64,000 bases of DNA from Haloactinospora alba (GCF_006717075.1 NZ_VFQC01000001.1:124001-188000); one strand, 5' to 3'. Positions 7,530 through 17,800 are shown, counted from the first letter of the stretch. Program-made: numbers and translations. The notes: a model not told the origin generated them from the letters alone.

Positions 7530-8560
7530 GCCGTGTTTAAGAAGGTGTTGTTGCGAGGTCGCGTAGCCAGATGTCGATCACGGCGATGTGGACCGTGGCC
7601 TCGTAGCGCAGGGCGAGCTTGTCGTAGCGCGTGGCCACCGCGCGGAATTGCTTGAGCAGCCCTACGCCGCACTCCACCGCATGGCGGTCCCGATAGGCCC
7701 GGGCATCGAAAGCGGGCGGCCGGCCGCCCGCCGACCCCCGGGCTTTGCGGTGGGCCCGCTGGTCGGCGGGCTCGGCGATGGTCGCGGGGATCTTCCTGCG
7801 CCGTAGGTAGGCGCGATTGCTCCGGGAGGAGTAGGCCTTGTCGGCCAGCACGCGGTCGGGCCGGGTGCGCGGGCGCCCTGGCCCCGGGCGGGCCACGCGG
7901 ATGCGCTCCAGCACTCGCGCGAACTGCGGGCTGTCGCCGCGGTGGCCGGCGCCCACCACCACCGCCAGGGGTTTGCGGCCCTGCTCTCCGGCGAGGTGGA
8001 GCTTGGTGCCCCACCCGCCGCGCGAGCGTCCCAGTGCGTGGTCGCGGGGTTCGTCCCCGGGCGGTTCGACCTGGTCGTAGGGGGTGCGGCGGGCGCCGGC
8101 GGCGTGGGGGTGGGCCCGGCACGTCGTGGAGTCGACCGAGACCCGCCAGTCGATGAGCCCGGCCGTATCGGCCCAGGCCCGCAGTTTCGCCGCGATCAGT
8201 GTCCAGATCCCGGCGCGCTGCCAGGTCCGCAGCAGGTGGTAGACCGATTGCCAGTGGCCGTAGCGTTCGGGCACGTCGCGCCAGGGCGCGCCGATGCGGG
8301 TGCGCCAGCGGATGCCGTCCAGCAGTTGGCGGCGGCTCCATATGGGCGGCTTTCCGCGTCCGCTCCTGGCGGGCAGCAGCGGTTCGAGCACGCGCCACTG
8401 CTTGTCGGTGAGATCGTTGCGTCCTCCGATCGATACCCTGGCCACCGAGGTCTCCGTGTAGATGGGCTGCTTGGTCGTTGTCCCATCTACCGGAGACCTC
8501 GCTCATGCGCAGCCCCGACATGCCGGAGAAGCAGGACAAGCCGGACTTCTTAAACAGGAC
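7530..8560 (-). mobile_element. IS5-family insertion sequence, CTAG-flanked
   Basis: The imperfect terminal inverted repeats begin GCCGTGTTTAAGAAG (from 7530) and GTCCTGTTTAAGAAG (reverse complement of the right end at 8560), differing at two positions. Each end is bordered by CTAG (7526-7529 and 8561-8564), consistent with a 4-bp target duplication. The element is 1,031 bp and holds one transposase gene, whose stop codon lies inside the left repeat. The integrase fragment to its right has lost its start, which suggests this insertion, or a deletion caused by it, truncated that gene. Confidence 0.85.
7537..8445 (-). CDS. IS5-family DDE transposase
   Basis: A 302-residue transposase reading MARVSIGGRNDLTDKQW at the start, the usual N-terminal domain of IS5-type enzymes (LTDKQWRVLEPLLP, then WRTRIGAPWRDVPERYG). 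The DDE triad is visible as D in VSVDSTT, D in LADKAYSS and E in RHAVECGVGLLKQFR. It catalyses cut-and-paste movement of the element it occupies. The length is normal for a single-frame IS5 transposase, and no frameshift is needed. A longer frame covers nearly the same bases but lacks these motifs and is a shadow. Confidence 0.9.
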   Translation of the reverse strand: MARVSIGGRNDLTDKQWRVLEPLLPARSGRGKPPIWSRRQLLDGIRWRTRIGAPWRDVPERYGHWQSVYHLLRTWQRAGIWTLIAAKLRAWADTAGLIDWRVSVDSTTCRAHPHAAGARRTPYDQVEPPGDEPRDHALGRSRGGWGTKLHLAGEQGRKPLAVVVGAGHRGDSPQFARVLERIRVARPGPGRPRTRPDRVLADKAYSSRSNRAYLRRRKIPATIAEPADQRAHRKARGSAGGRPPAFDARAYRDRHAVECGVGLLKQFRAVATRYDKLALRYEATVHIAVIDIWLRDLATTPS

Positions 8561-8576
8561 CTAGCCGATGAGCGCG

Positions 8577-9177
8577 CTCAGCCTCTCGTGGTGGGTGCCC
8601 GGTCACCGGCGAAGGCCTCCATCCGGGAGAACCCCCTACGTCGCGGTGGGCGGTCGGTCTGGTCTGGCAGCACACCCGCCTGAACGATCAGGCCATCGAT
8701 ATCTGCTCCCAAACGGTGCAGCTGGGATGGGACACGGTGTCCACCACTCCGAAAAGCAGCGCCGGGCAGCGCACCATCACCCTTGACACGGAAACCACGA
8801 CAGTGCTCACGCACTGGCGCGCCGCTCAGACTGCCGAACGTCTGCAGGTGGGCCAGGCATGGAACGACAGTGGGTTCGTGTTCACCCACTCTGCGGGAGC
8901 GCCTCTGTATCCCGCCTGGGTGAGTGCGTTGTTCCACCGTCTGGCCCAGCAGGCGGGATTGCCCCCGATCCGGCTGCACGACCTACGCCACGGGGCCGCC
9001 TCTCTGAGTCTGGCTGCCGGAGTCGATGTCACGGTTGTGTCCACCGAACTGGGCCATGCCACTACCGGCTTCACCCAGGACACCTACCAGCACGTGTTCC
9101 CCGAGGTCGCCCACCAGGCCGCTGAGGCAACCGCGGCCCTGTTGCCGCTGGATCGCAGCCGTAAGAGAAGGGTCTGA
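8577..9177 (+). pseudogene. Tyrosine integrase, N-terminally truncated
   Basis: Only the C-terminal catalytic part survives. The box HDLRHGAASL with its R, the motif LGHATTGFTQDTY with H and the final nucleophile Tyr, and a basic tail identify a phage/ICE tyrosine recombinase. The first part of the catalytic domain is degraded (GEGLHPGEPP where an arginine motif such as RRGELLGLRW is expected) and the N-terminal DNA-binding domains are missing. The IS element ends just upstream. A GTG at 8716 could start a 153-residue product, but that would lack the first catalytic arginine. It is probably the relic of the integrase that brought in part of this region. Confidence 0.75.
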
Positions 9178-9233
9178 CCTGCGACGGCGACTAGCTCCAG
9201 ACTGATGAGCACACATGGAGCACACACACAACG

Positions 9234-9280
9234 AAACCCCAGGCCAGAGAACCGGTTGAATGCGGTCTGACCTGGGGTTT
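9234..9280 (+). terminator. Terminator after the integrase remnant
   Basis: The arms AAACCCCAGG (9234-9243) and CCTGGGGTTT (9271-9280) pair perfectly, and the second arm ends in a T-run. It lies about 60 nt past the integrase stop and points in the direction expected for an intrinsic terminator. Confidence 0.6.
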
Positions 9281-9284
9281 TGTG

Positions 9285-9428
9285 GTGGAGCCACGTTCCC
9301 GGAATACGAACCCCGCCCCGCTCATCGAAGGTCCGGTCATCGACCTGCCCGCCGGCCCGGTGCAGGGGAAACGGACAGGTGAGTCCGTCTCCGATACTGA
9401 GGACTCCGTTGGTGGGGGTGATCAGTGA
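9285..9428 (+). CDS. Short ORF coupled to the DUF2637 gene
   Basis: A frame ending LPAGPVQGKRTGESVSDTED and then SVGGGDQ stops at TGA 9426-9428, overlapping the ATG of the next gene (TGATG). The coupling and the protein-like composition suggest a real reading frame, either a 47-residue protein starting at GTG 9285 or the tail of a transfer gene lost in a deletion. No family is recognised. Confidence 0.3.
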   Translation: MEPRSRNTNPAPLIEGPVIDLPAGPVQGKRTGESVSDTEDSVGGGDQ

Positions 9429-10255
9429 TGGACACCTCCCGCTGGAGCCGCTGGATCACCATCGCTGCGGTGCTGCTGTTGGCGATGATCGCCGCGGTGG
9501 TCTCCTACTCGCACATGTACGAGCTTGCGCTGCGCCACGGCGAACCCGCCTGGCGCGCGGCCCTGTTCCCCCTGTCCGTCGACGGCATCGTCGTCGCGGC
9601 CTCCATGGCGTTGTTGTCCGACGCTCGTCAAGGACGGCGTGGTGGACTGTTGCCCTGGACCCTGTTGGTCCTGGGCAGTCTGGCCTCGCTCGCGGCTAAT
9701 GTCGCTGTGGCCGACCCCACCATGTGGTCGCGCGTCATCCACGCCTGGCCCGCATTCGCGCTGATCGGTTCCTATGAGCTGTTGATGCGCCAGTTCCGGG
9801 CGAGTGCTTCTATCGTTCGCCCGGCGCACGCCAGCAGTACGCCAGGCGAGGGCAGTGACGCCGCAACGGTCAGGGAAACACGGTCGACAATCACGATGGA
9901 TGAGCCGCAAAGGAACGCGGATCACTGGGGACAGCGCCATCTGCGCGTCGTGGGAGACGCCCCGACGCCGAGGGCCACTCCTGCCGGGCAGAATACGCGC
10001 GGCGACCCCGACCCGCCGTTGGTCCAGTGCCGGGCGTGGAACTGGGCGCTACAGCACCAGCGTGCTGATGGCACGCTTCCCTCGGGTAAGGAGATCGCGT
10101 GGGCGTTCGATCGCCGTGAGCGGTGGGGGCGTATGGTCAAGCAACGCGGGAAGGCAGGCGCGCTCGAACGCCACCATCGGGCTGAGGAACGCGGTGAGGG
10201 CAACGTCCCTTCGGAGGAAGGCGAGGCCCTTGTCGCTGTGGGTGCATCCCCGTGA
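9428..10255 (+). CDS. DUF2637 (SpdB-like) transfer membrane protein
   Basis: A 275-residue protein from the ATG at 9428, preceded by a GGGGGTG stretch. The N-terminal half has four hydrophobic segments (ITIAAVLLLAMIAAVVSY; FPLSVDGIVVAASMALL; LPWTLLVLGSLASLAANVAV; HAWPAFALIGSYELLM), the layout and SVDG signature of DUF2637 proteins, which sit in spd/transfer operons of actinobacterial integrative conjugative elements and plasmids. The C-terminal half is hydrophilic and contains a region (GTLPSGKEIAWAFDRRERWG) typical of the DNA-binding or replication-linked tail seen in this family. With the integrase remnant it suggests a decayed integrative element. Confidence 0.7.
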   Translation: MDTSRWSRWITIAAVLLLAMIAAVVSYSHMYELALRHGEPAWRAALFPLSVDGIVVAASMALLSDARQGRRGGLLPWTLLVLGSLASLAANVAVADPTMWSRVIHAWPAFALIGSYELLMRQFRASASIVRPAHASSTPGEGSDAATVRETRSTITMDEPQRNADHWGQRHLRVVGDAPTPRATPAGQNTRGDPDPPLVQCRAWNWALQHQRADGTLPSGKEIAWAFDRRERWGRMVKQRGKAGALERHHRAEERGEGNVPSEEGEALVAVGASP

Positions 10256-10345
10256 CTGTGCGGTTTCTCTGCCTGGGCTACGCCTGCCTCACCTCGTGAC
10301 GCGTTAAGCTAGTTCGTTCCCTGGCCGGGAGCGGTGGTGGTATCT

Positions 10346-11167
10346 GTTGTGATCCCTCCAGGGATGATGAGTGAACCGCCGTCTTCGGGTGGCATTTGGC
10401 GATCTTCCCCAGGTTGCGATCCCTCCAGGGATGATGAGTGAACCGGGTAGCGGGTCGGGTGCCCAGAAACGAACGCGGTTGCGATCCCTCCAGGGATGAT
10501 GAGTGAACGGGTCACCCTCGTACCGCCGCTGCACGTAGCTCGGTTGCGATCCCTCCAGGGATGATGAGTGAACACGCGCACGCGGAGCCGTTCCGGAGCA
10601 CGCTGCTATGTTGCGATCCCTCCAGGGATGATGAGTGAACGTGGACTGGGGCCACTCCCTCCACGCCCATGCGTTGCGATCCCTCCAGGGATGATGAGTG
10701 AACCCGGTCGAATGTCCCCACCATGGTGCCCTCGCTGCGTTGCGATCCCTCCAGGGATGATGAGTGAACAGGCGATATTGGATGCGCGGCGGACCACACG
10801 TCCTGTTGCGATCCCTCCAGGGATGATGAGTGAACCTGGCGATACCAGGCCCTGTGCCCCTGCGGCTGGATCAGGTTGCGATCCCTCCAGGGATGATGAG
10901 TGAACCGGGCCCGCGGCACCGCCGCTGTCGCTGGGCTCGTTGCGATCCCTCCAGGGATGATGAGTGAACACCGCATCTGCCGGTTGCGGGCAGGGGGCGG
11001 AGCGTTGCGATCCCTCCAGGGATGATGAGTGAACCGCACACCGCCGCACGCACGCTGCGGATTCCGGCGTTGCGATCCCTCCAGGGATGATGAGTGAACG
11101 ACCTTTTTCTCCAGATTGAACCGGGGAGCCAGATAGGTTGCGATCCCTCCAGGGATGATGAGTGAAC
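10346..11167 (-). CRISPR. CRISPR array 1, 13 repeats, 12 spacers
   Basis: Thirteen 31-nt repeats start at 10346, 10413, 10478, 10543, 10610, 10673, 10739, 10805, 10875, 10939, 11004, 11069 and 11137, separated by spacers of 32-39 nt. In the sense orientation (minus strand) each repeat begins GTTCACTCATCAT and ends GGGATCGCAAC. The repeat at 10346 has one changed base and is the trailer end. The leader is at the 11168 side, facing the cas operon. The sequence differs from array 2 at two positions only, so the same Cas6 and Cascade probably serve both. Confidence 0.97.
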
Positions 11168-11265
11168 CCGAGAGTAAAATCGCAGGTCACATGGCATTTC
11201 GCAGCAGCTGCAAGGCGCTATTTTGCAGCAACCCGACAGTAATGCATCGCTGCAGGTCATAAAGC
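11168..11265 (-). promoter_or_regulatory. Leader of CRISPR array 1
   Basis: Read on the minus strand this segment contains GACCTGCAGCGATGCATTAC, then GGGTTGCTGC, and ends GTGACCTGCGATTTTACTC just before the first repeat. The same blocks, in the same order and spacing, precede array 2. Such conservation next to repeats marks the leader that carries the array promoter and the integration site for new spacers. Confidence 0.7.
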
Positions 11266-11670
11266 TAAACATAGCTTTCGTTGAGTGGTCGATTCGCTCT
11301 CATTCCTGGAATGCTCCCACGAGGCTCTCCTGGCGTGGTTCTCAGACGTAGGTCTCCCGTCCTGGATCCGCAGGCAACCACGAAACTCGGTTGGAGGCGG
11401 TTCAACTTAGTGACGGACGCCTTCATCCGAATCCGGGAGGAATAATAACTCTGCCTCTGCACAACAGGAAGCACGGTGCCGCCCTCTACCAGCACCTCAC
11501 CCAGACTCGTGCCCACCCGATTCTTTCCGTGCCGTATAGGGCTGTGACCAGGAATCACACATAGTGGGTTGAAGATACTTCGTGGTTTTTCTTCCATTTC
11601 GCTGATGCGTGTCGGTGGCTGCTGCTATGACTGACTGCCGACGCCGTCGGAGTGAAGGAGGTGAGCACGC
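11266..11670 (+). other. cas operon upstream region
   Basis: About 400 bases without a credible gene. It must hold the cas promoter. A strong Shine-Dalgarno, AAGGAGGTGA, sits 6 nt before the GTG of cas6. The one long minus-strand frame here lacks a ribosome binding site and crosses the array leader, so I do not call it. Confidence 0.4.
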
Positions 11671-12360
11671 GTGCGGTTCCGGGTGGACGTCGCGGCCACA
11701 GAACCCGAGATGGCCTGGGCGGACGTACACGGCGCGGCCCGCTCCGTGGTCTATGACCTGATCAGCGCCCAGGACGCCGAACTGGCCACACAACTCCACG
11801 ACACCGGGTGGAACAACTCCCCACTACGCCCCGTGGGGATCCGCCCGCCCGTGTTCCCCAACGCGACCCGCGTGAAAGGGCGCTATGCCACCGCGGGCGC
11901 GGGCCTGCTCCAGCTGTCATCGCCCGTCCCACGCGTCGCCGCCTGCCTGCTGGCCGGATCCGCCCAACGCAGCCAGCTGCGGTGGGGCTCGAGCCCACTC
12001 GCGGTCCAGGGGGTCCAGGTCGCCGCCACCCCCGACCACACCGGCGGAGAGGCGGTGCTGGAGACCGCCACCCCGGTGGTGGTCAAGCACGACGGGCGCT
12101 TCCTCCTGCCCGACGACCCCGGCTTCACCCACCGGCTGGAACACAACACCGCCCGCAAGGCCGACGTGCTGGGGCTGGACAACGAGGTCGACATCACGGT
12201 GCTGAAATCCGGCCCGCGCCGCCGGTTCTCCACCCCCAAGGGCTTCCGGATCGGGGCCCGGGTGAGCGTGCGGATGGCGGCCGCACCGCCACTGCTGGAC
12301 GCCATCCACGACTGGGGACTGGGACTGGCCACCAACCAAGGCTTCGGATGGATCGCATGA
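11671..12360 (+). CDS. cas6: Cas6 CRISPR pre-crRNA endoribonuclease
   Basis: A 229-residue protein starting at GTG 11671 behind AAGGAGGTGA. It begins MRFRVDVAATEPEMAW, the first strand of a ferredoxin-like fold, and ends with the Gly-rich loop GLATNQGFGW that marks Cas6 proteins. It should cut repeat RNA from both arrays and stay bound to the crRNA 3' end as part of Cascade. It is the first gene of the cas operon and overlaps cas8 by 4 nt (ATGA). A candidate catalytic His lies near residue 43 (LHDTGWNNS), judged by eye only. Confidence 0.85.
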   Translation: MRFRVDVAATEPEMAWADVHGAARSVVYDLISAQDAELATQLHDTGWNNSPLRPVGIRPPVFPNATRVKGRYATAGAGLLQLSSPVPRVAACLLAGSAQRSQLRWGSSPLAVQGVQVAATPDHTGGEAVLETATPVVVKHDGRFLLPDDPGFTHRLEHNTARKADVLGLDNEVDITVLKSGPRRRFSTPKGFRIGARVSVRMAAAPPLLDAIHDWGLGLATNQGFGWIA

Positions 12361-13754
12361 CCACGACAACAACCGGCGCGCCAACACTGCGCCTGACAGA
12401 ACACCCGCTGCAACGGTGCGGGGCGCGGGCGCTGACCGAACTCGCCGGCCAACACGAACCCCACCAGGTGACACCCGAGGACATGGATCGGGCCGAAGCG
12501 AGGATCATCAACGATGTGGTGGCCGCGGCAACGGCGCCACGCGAAGCCGCTGGCTACGACTGGTGGAAGGTACTCTTCACGCTCTATCCCAACGCCAAAC
12601 CCACCCATGCCAAACGGGAGCGTACGAGGGAAGGCCTGCACCCGCAGGTGCAAGAGATGTTCGCCCCGGATCAGGACACGGGCGTTCTTCGGCCGTGCAC
12701 CTTCTGCGGGACGCGCTGCTCGGTGTTGTGGGCGAAGGCGACGTTGCCGATGTTCGACTCGGTACGGGCGGTGAACACGCTTCCGCCCGGTGTGGCGGGC
12801 TGGCCAGTGTGCCGCTCGTGCCGGCTAGCGATGTGGGCGTTGCCCTACGGAGCGTGGGTGGCAGCAGGTTCGGCGACAGTACTCACCTGTGACAACCCGG
12901 AGGTGGAGCGGGCCTTCGTCGCGCGTAACACGCTCCGTGCCCGACGGATTCACCAGTTCGGGTTTTCGGGACTTCGGTCTGGTGCAGGGCCGGAAGCCGT
13001 CGCTTTGCAGGCACTGCGGAAACACGCGGCCGATGCGCCAGCGGCGACCGCGTTGTGGATGTTCAAGAACGACAACCAAGAGCCGTGGTTGAAAACGAGC
13101 GGTACCCGGACGGGGGTGGCGCGGTTCCTGCACCGGATGTTGGCTGACCGGGACTGCCAGTCGGGGTGGAAGCGGCTGCGCCATGCGCTCGAACGCCGCG
13201 ATTCTTCGGGAGCGGTGACGCTCAGTGGCGCGACTGGCGCTGCCCGGACGCTTTTCGACGCTGATCTTCAATCCGGAGACCGGCTCCTGAGTGAGCTGTG
13301 GCGGCGAGCTGCCCGTACGGAGGAGTACCACTGGTCGACCCTGTGGCAATGGCGGGCCCTCGCGGCCCTGTACGCGGAGGTGATGTACGAGGTGGACAAC
13401 CAGCAACTCAGGCCAGCGGCGACTCTGGTGGCGCGGTGGATCGCCGCCGAGTCGAGCCGTGGGCGTTTCAACGAGTACCGCCAGGTAGCAGGTAGCGCTT
13501 ACCACCTGCACAAGTTACTGATGACGGCCGGGGCGCGGCTGTATCTCAATGGGGAGGCGCCGGCCGACATCACCAACGTAGCGCCGGAGCTGTTGGCAAG
13601 CGGGCAACACGGCTGGCGCAACCGGGGGTTGCTGTTCTTCGAGGTTCTCGCCGAACTCAGAAGGCTCGAGGTTTCCATCGGAACAGCCGCAGACGCCGAG
13701 GAGGACGACGACAAGGACCCCCTGTCAGACGGGGACGACGAGGAGGACGCCTGA
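12357..13754 (+). CDS. cas8b: Cas8 large subunit, Cst1/CXXC-CXXC type
   Basis: A 465-residue protein; the ATG at 12357 overlaps the cas6 stop. Two CxxC pairs (C114-C117 in CTFCGTRC and C152-C155 in CRSCRLA) match the CXXC_CXXC family Cst1, the large subunit of type I-B systems of the Tneap group. The large subunit recognises the PAM and recruits Cas3. The C-terminus is very acidic (AEEDDDKDPLSDGDDEEDA). The stop overlaps the cas7 start by one base (TGATG). I assign the family from the CxxC pattern and from gene order; overall similarity in this family is low. Confidence 0.8.
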   Translation: MTTTTTGAPTLRLTEHPLQRCGARALTELAGQHEPHQVTPEDMDRAEARIINDVVAAATAPREAAGYDWWKVLFTLYPNAKPTHAKRERTREGLHPQVQEMFAPDQDTGVLRPCTFCGTRCSVLWAKATLPMFDSVRAVNTLPPGVAGWPVCRSCRLAMWALPYGAWVAAGSATVLTCDNPEVERAFVARNTLRARRIHQFGFSGLRSGAGPEAVALQALRKHAADAPAATALWMFKNDNQEPWLKTSGTRTGVARFLHRMLADRDCQSGWKRLRHALERRDSSGAVTLSGATGAARTLFDADLQSGDRLLSELWRRAARTEEYHWSTLWQWRALAALYAEVMYEVDNQQLRPAATLVARWIAAESSRGRFNEYRQVAGSAYHLHKLLMTAGARLYLNGEAPADITNVAPELLASGQHGWRNRGLLFFEVLAELRRLEVSIGTAADAEEDDDKDPLSDGDDEEDA

Positions 13755-14806
13755 TGAGTTACCTTGCGGGAAAGATCGTGCTCGCGGTTGATGCGGGTGC
13801 CCCCAACAACGGGAAGGGGGAGAGTACCTCCACCCCGGTGAAACAGGCGCGGGTGCGGGGACGCACCTACCCCTACGTGTCAGCCCAGGCGTTTCGCCGG
13901 TGGCTGCGCGACACGATGACCAGTATGGGCGCTGCACCGTCCCCGATCGAACGTTCGGGGAAGGGAAAAGCGCAGAAGGCCACCACCGCCGCCGATCCGA
14001 TCAACTATGCCGATGACGACCTGTTCGGTTACATGCGGGCGGGAGCGAAAAACAGCGATGCGGCGACGACCCTACGCGACACCCCGTTCATGTCGGGCAC
14101 GTTCATGTCCGTGGAACCAGCCAGGCCGGTAGAGGACTTCGGTGTGATGGCGCGGGGAGTGGACGAGCCGGTGCTGCACGGCCACCAGTTCTACACCGCT
14201 GATCTGGCTGCCCCGTTCCTGCTCGACGTGGCGCGGGTGGGAACGTTCACCCTGCCGCACGGGAACGGTGGTAAAGCCAACTACCTCAGCAAAGACACAG
14301 CGCTGGAAACCGCTGCCGCGGTGGAGGCGGGCGCGAGCGCGGTCACTTTCCGAGGCCAGCCGGCGCTGCAGCTGCCGTTGGAAATGAGGCGTGAACGGGT
14401 CGCCGTGCTGTTGGAGGCCCTGGCCGAGCTCTCCGGAGGAGCGAAGAAAGCGTTGCACTATGGGGATCGCACTCCTGCGCTGGTGGCGACCGTTCCGATG
14501 GCTGGCGGCACCAATCCCCTGGGGTTCGTCATCGACGGCGCCGAGGACGGAAGCGGGATTCAGGTCCGCGGTGACGTGCTGCGCAAGGAGCTGGAGGCGT
14601 GGGACGGCCAGTGGCAGGCACCCGTGCGCATCGGTTGGCGTCCTGGGTTCCGGGAGCAGGCACGTAAGAACTTCGAGGCCGAGGCCGGGGAACTCCTGGA
14701 CCAGCAGAAGGCACACATTGACCACCCCCGCACCATGCTGCGCGGATTGGCCGCGGATCTGCGTGCGGGCCGGTGCGACGACTGGTTCGACGATCCGCGA
14801 CGGTGA
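13754..14806 (+). CDS. cas7: Cas7 backbone subunit (Cst2/DevR family)
   Basis: A 350-residue protein starting MSYLAGKIVLAVDAGAPNNG. The early segment with NNGKGE, the stretch TYPYVSAQAFRRWLRDT and the later FMSGTF and HGHQFYTADL are typical of Cst2/DevR-type Cas7, the RAMP subunit that polymerises along the crRNA spacer in Cascade. Start and stop overlap or abut the neighbouring cas genes, so it is translated as part of one operon. The length is normal for the family. Confidence 0.87.
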   Translation: MSYLAGKIVLAVDAGAPNNGKGESTSTPVKQARVRGRTYPYVSAQAFRRWLRDTMTSMGAAPSPIERSGKGKAQKATTAADPINYADDDLFGYMRAGAKNSDAATTLRDTPFMSGTFMSVEPARPVEDFGVMARGVDEPVLHGHQFYTADLAAPFLLDVARVGTFTLPHGNGGKANYLSKDTALETAAAVEAGASAVTFRGQPALQLPLEMRRERVAVLLEALAELSGGAKKALHYGDRTPALVATVPMAGGTNPLGFVIDGAEDGSGIQVRGDVLRKELEAWDGQWQAPVRIGWRPGFREQARKNFEAEAGELLDQQKAHIDHPRTMLRGLAADLRAGRCDDWFDDPRR

Positions 14807-14811
14807 CGGCG

Positions 14812-17800
14812 ATGACGACAACACGCGCTCCGATCGAGGCGGCGCGCATCGAACTGTACGCGCCGGTGGCCTCATTCCGTGACCCCATGTTTCCCGGGGT
14901 GAGCCGGTGTCTTCCCGTTCCCCCACTGTCGACCGTACGGGGGATGCTCGCCGCGGCGACCGGCAACGCCAGCGAACCAGTTCCGGTGGGCATGTGCGCC
15001 CATGCCGAGGGGCAGGGAACCGACGCGGAGACCTATCACCCCATCGCGGCTGACGGATCCAACCCTGCGGTAGCGGGTCAGGTCAGCGAGGGGAAAGGTG
15101 GCCGTACCGTACGCGACCGCCCGTTCCTGTGCGGTGTGCACGTCACTCTCTGGGTTCCCAGCCCCGATGCTGAACGCATCACCGCGGCTTTACGGTGCCC
15201 GGTGTGGGGGTTGCGGTTGGGCCGCTCCCAAGACCTCGTCCACATCCGCTCGATCACCTCGGTGCGGCTGTCCCCGACCAGCGACGCGGTCGTGGGGCAT
15301 GGGCTGGCACCGGTGGGAGCCCATACAGCAAGCCAGGCCACCACGCTGCGACTGGCTGACACCGTCAGTTCCGACCGGCTACAGACCAGCTTCAACAGTT
15401 ACCTATGGTGCCCCGAACCCGCTGGAAACCATCAGGTACTCGGAGCCTACCGGGATCCGACCGACGACCAAGCAGTATGGCTGCATGGCACGGACGAACC
15501 CCCTCCCGAGGATCCAGAGCTCGCCAACGTTCTGGCCAAGTCCGCCCAGCACTCTCCCTCGGGGCAACCGGAGACACTGACCGAACACAGCAGGACCGTG
15601 CACGAGGCCGCCCACACAGTAGCCGAGCGCATCTCCTCACCCGGAGTGCTTTCCGAACAGCTCGCCTTCTGGAACTGGGTGGAAACAGCAGCACTACTGC
15701 ACGACGCCGGGAAAGTAGCTGAAGGGTTCCAACGCCAGCTTCGTCCGGATGGTCCTCCATGGAGGGAACGCCACGAGGTGCTGTCTCTGGCTTACGTGGA
15801 TCTGCTCACCCGCGGTCTTTGTGAGCGGGACCAGAAGATGGTCGCGGCCGGTGTGGCCTTCCACCACCTTTCCCTGGACTCCTCCGGACAAGGACTGGAG
15901 GAGCTGTATCCCGCTGTGGCGGACTGGGAAAAGAAATTCGGCCGTGACCCCGACCCCGAACCCGGGCGTCCTCGCGTCCAGGTGCCACGCAACCGCCACC
16001 GTGCCCTGCTGGCCTGGTTGAGCACCCGACTCGGGACGACGGCCCCCGAAGGGGAGGGCCGCAAGCTGTGGGAACGCGCCCGCGACACCTTCGCACGGGC
16101 CCGTTCCGACTGGGGCAGTCCCGTGTCAGCCGAGGAAGGACTTGTCGCGGTGCTCCTGCAGGGTGCGGTCACCCTGGCCGACCATTCCGGATCGGCACAT
16201 GTGCCCCTCCAAACGCACATGCCTCTCCCGAGCCAGTTCCTCGACACGCTCGCAGCGCCCTACCCCCACCAACATGCGGCCGCTGAGGCGCAGGGCCATC
16301 TCGTGCTGCGGGCTCCCACCGGCAGCGGGAAGACCGAGGCCACGCTGGCCTGGGCGTCACACCAGCTCGACGATATGGACGGCCACCCCCGCCTGGTATG
16401 GGTGCTGCCCTACCGGGCCTCCATCGACGCCGCCTGGAAACGCTTCCGGAACGCGCTCGTCGCCGAACCCGGCGAGGACGAGCCCGACATCGCCGTCCTG
16501 CACGCCACCACCGCCCACACCCTCCTTACCCATGCCGCAGCCGGGGACACCACCGGCGACAAGGGCACCCCGGATCGGGTCAGGGCACAGCAAGCCCGGG
16601 ACCGTGCGCATGCCATGCGAACCCTGTTCGCGCAGCGCGTGCGGGTGTCCACCCCCCACCAGCTGTTGCGTGCGGCGATCGCCGGACCGCGCTACTCCAG
16701 CTTCCTCCTGGAACAGGCCAACGCGCTGCTCGTCCTCGACGAACTACACGCCTACGATCCCACCACCTTCGGCCGGATCTGTGCGGCCATGAGCCTGTGG
16801 GAACAGCTGGGCAGCCGTATCGCCATCGCCTCAGCCACGCTGGCCCCACCGATGCTGGAGCTCATTCACGACACCCTCACCCACGACGTCACCGTTCACA
16901 CCGCCTCGCCTGAGGCCGCACCGGACCGCCACCGGCTGGCCCTCGACGAGGAGCCCATCACGCATCCCGACAGTGTGAAACGGATCCGCGCCTGGCTCCA
17001 GGAGGGCCACAGCGTGCTCGTCGTCGCCAACACCGTCGCTACCGCCCAGTCCCTCTATGCTGAGCTCGCCCCCGACGCGCGCACCGCACACCCCGGTGAC
17101 CCCGAGGCGGCGATCCTGCTGCACTCGCGCTTTCGCGGGTGCGATCGGGACGACATCGAAGAGCGCATCACAACCCGCTATCCGGAACGCGGTAGCGACG
17201 ACTCCCCACGCCGGGGCGGTCTCGTCGTGAGTACCCAGGCCCTCGAGGTGTCACTGTGCCTGGACCTCGATCGGGGGGTGAGCGAACTCGCCCCCGTGGA
17301 GGCTCTGGCCCAACGGGCCGGCCGCGTCAACAGGCGCGGCCGACACCCCGACGGGCCGGTGGAGTTCCGTGTCCACCGCACAGAGGATTCCCGTCCTTAC
17401 GACCCGAAAGCCACCGCTGCTGCTTGGCAGGCTCTCACCCAGGCGCCGGGCCCTGTCATCTCCGAACAGACCATCGGCGAGTGGCTGCGGTTAGCTTACG
17501 CCACCGACTGGGGACGCAGCTGGACCGAGGAAGCCCGCAACGCCCGCGACGAGTTCGCCGCCAGCTTCCTCACCTTCACCGACCCGTTCCACGATCGCAG
17601 TGACTACGCTCGAGGACTCGACGAGTCCTTCGACACCGTGGAAATCCTCCATCACGACGATGTCGCGGACTACGAGGAGAAAGCGGCCGAACATCCGCTA
17701 CTGGCAGCCGGCCTGCTCATCCCGATCCGTTTCGGGCAGTTCATGAAACTGCGCTCCTCCGGCCGGGCCGCCCTCAACGACCGCCTTCGGATGTGGTCCA

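Noticed and set aside
6551-7540. A 329-codon plus-strand frame upstream of the IS element.
   Set aside because: It starts inside the RHS gene, runs through the palindrome and has no motif or plausible start signal.
7526-8539. A minus-strand frame longer than the transposase gene.
   Set aside because: It lacks DDE residues and is Arg/Pro-rich; the 302-residue frame holds all the IS5 motifs and ends in the terminal repeat.
9178-9200. A stretch ACCTGCGAC resembling part of tRNA-Arg, as a possible att site near the integrase remnant.
   Set aside because: Only nine bases match without gaps, and the same bases recur in both CRISPR leaders; too weak for an attachment site.
10606-11190. Long frames across both CRISPR arrays with a repeated peptide such as SLIIPGGIAT.
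   Set aside because: They are translations of the repeats, without start signals.
11265-11597. A 110-codon minus-strand frame between array 1 and cas6.
   Set aside because: It has no ribosome binding site, overlaps the conserved array leader and shows no motif.
14773-14812. A longer start for the Cas5-Cas3 protein, inside cas7.
   Set aside because: The extra residues are Arg-rich and out of the family pattern; ATG 14812 (or GTG 14803) fits the tight operon spacing better.
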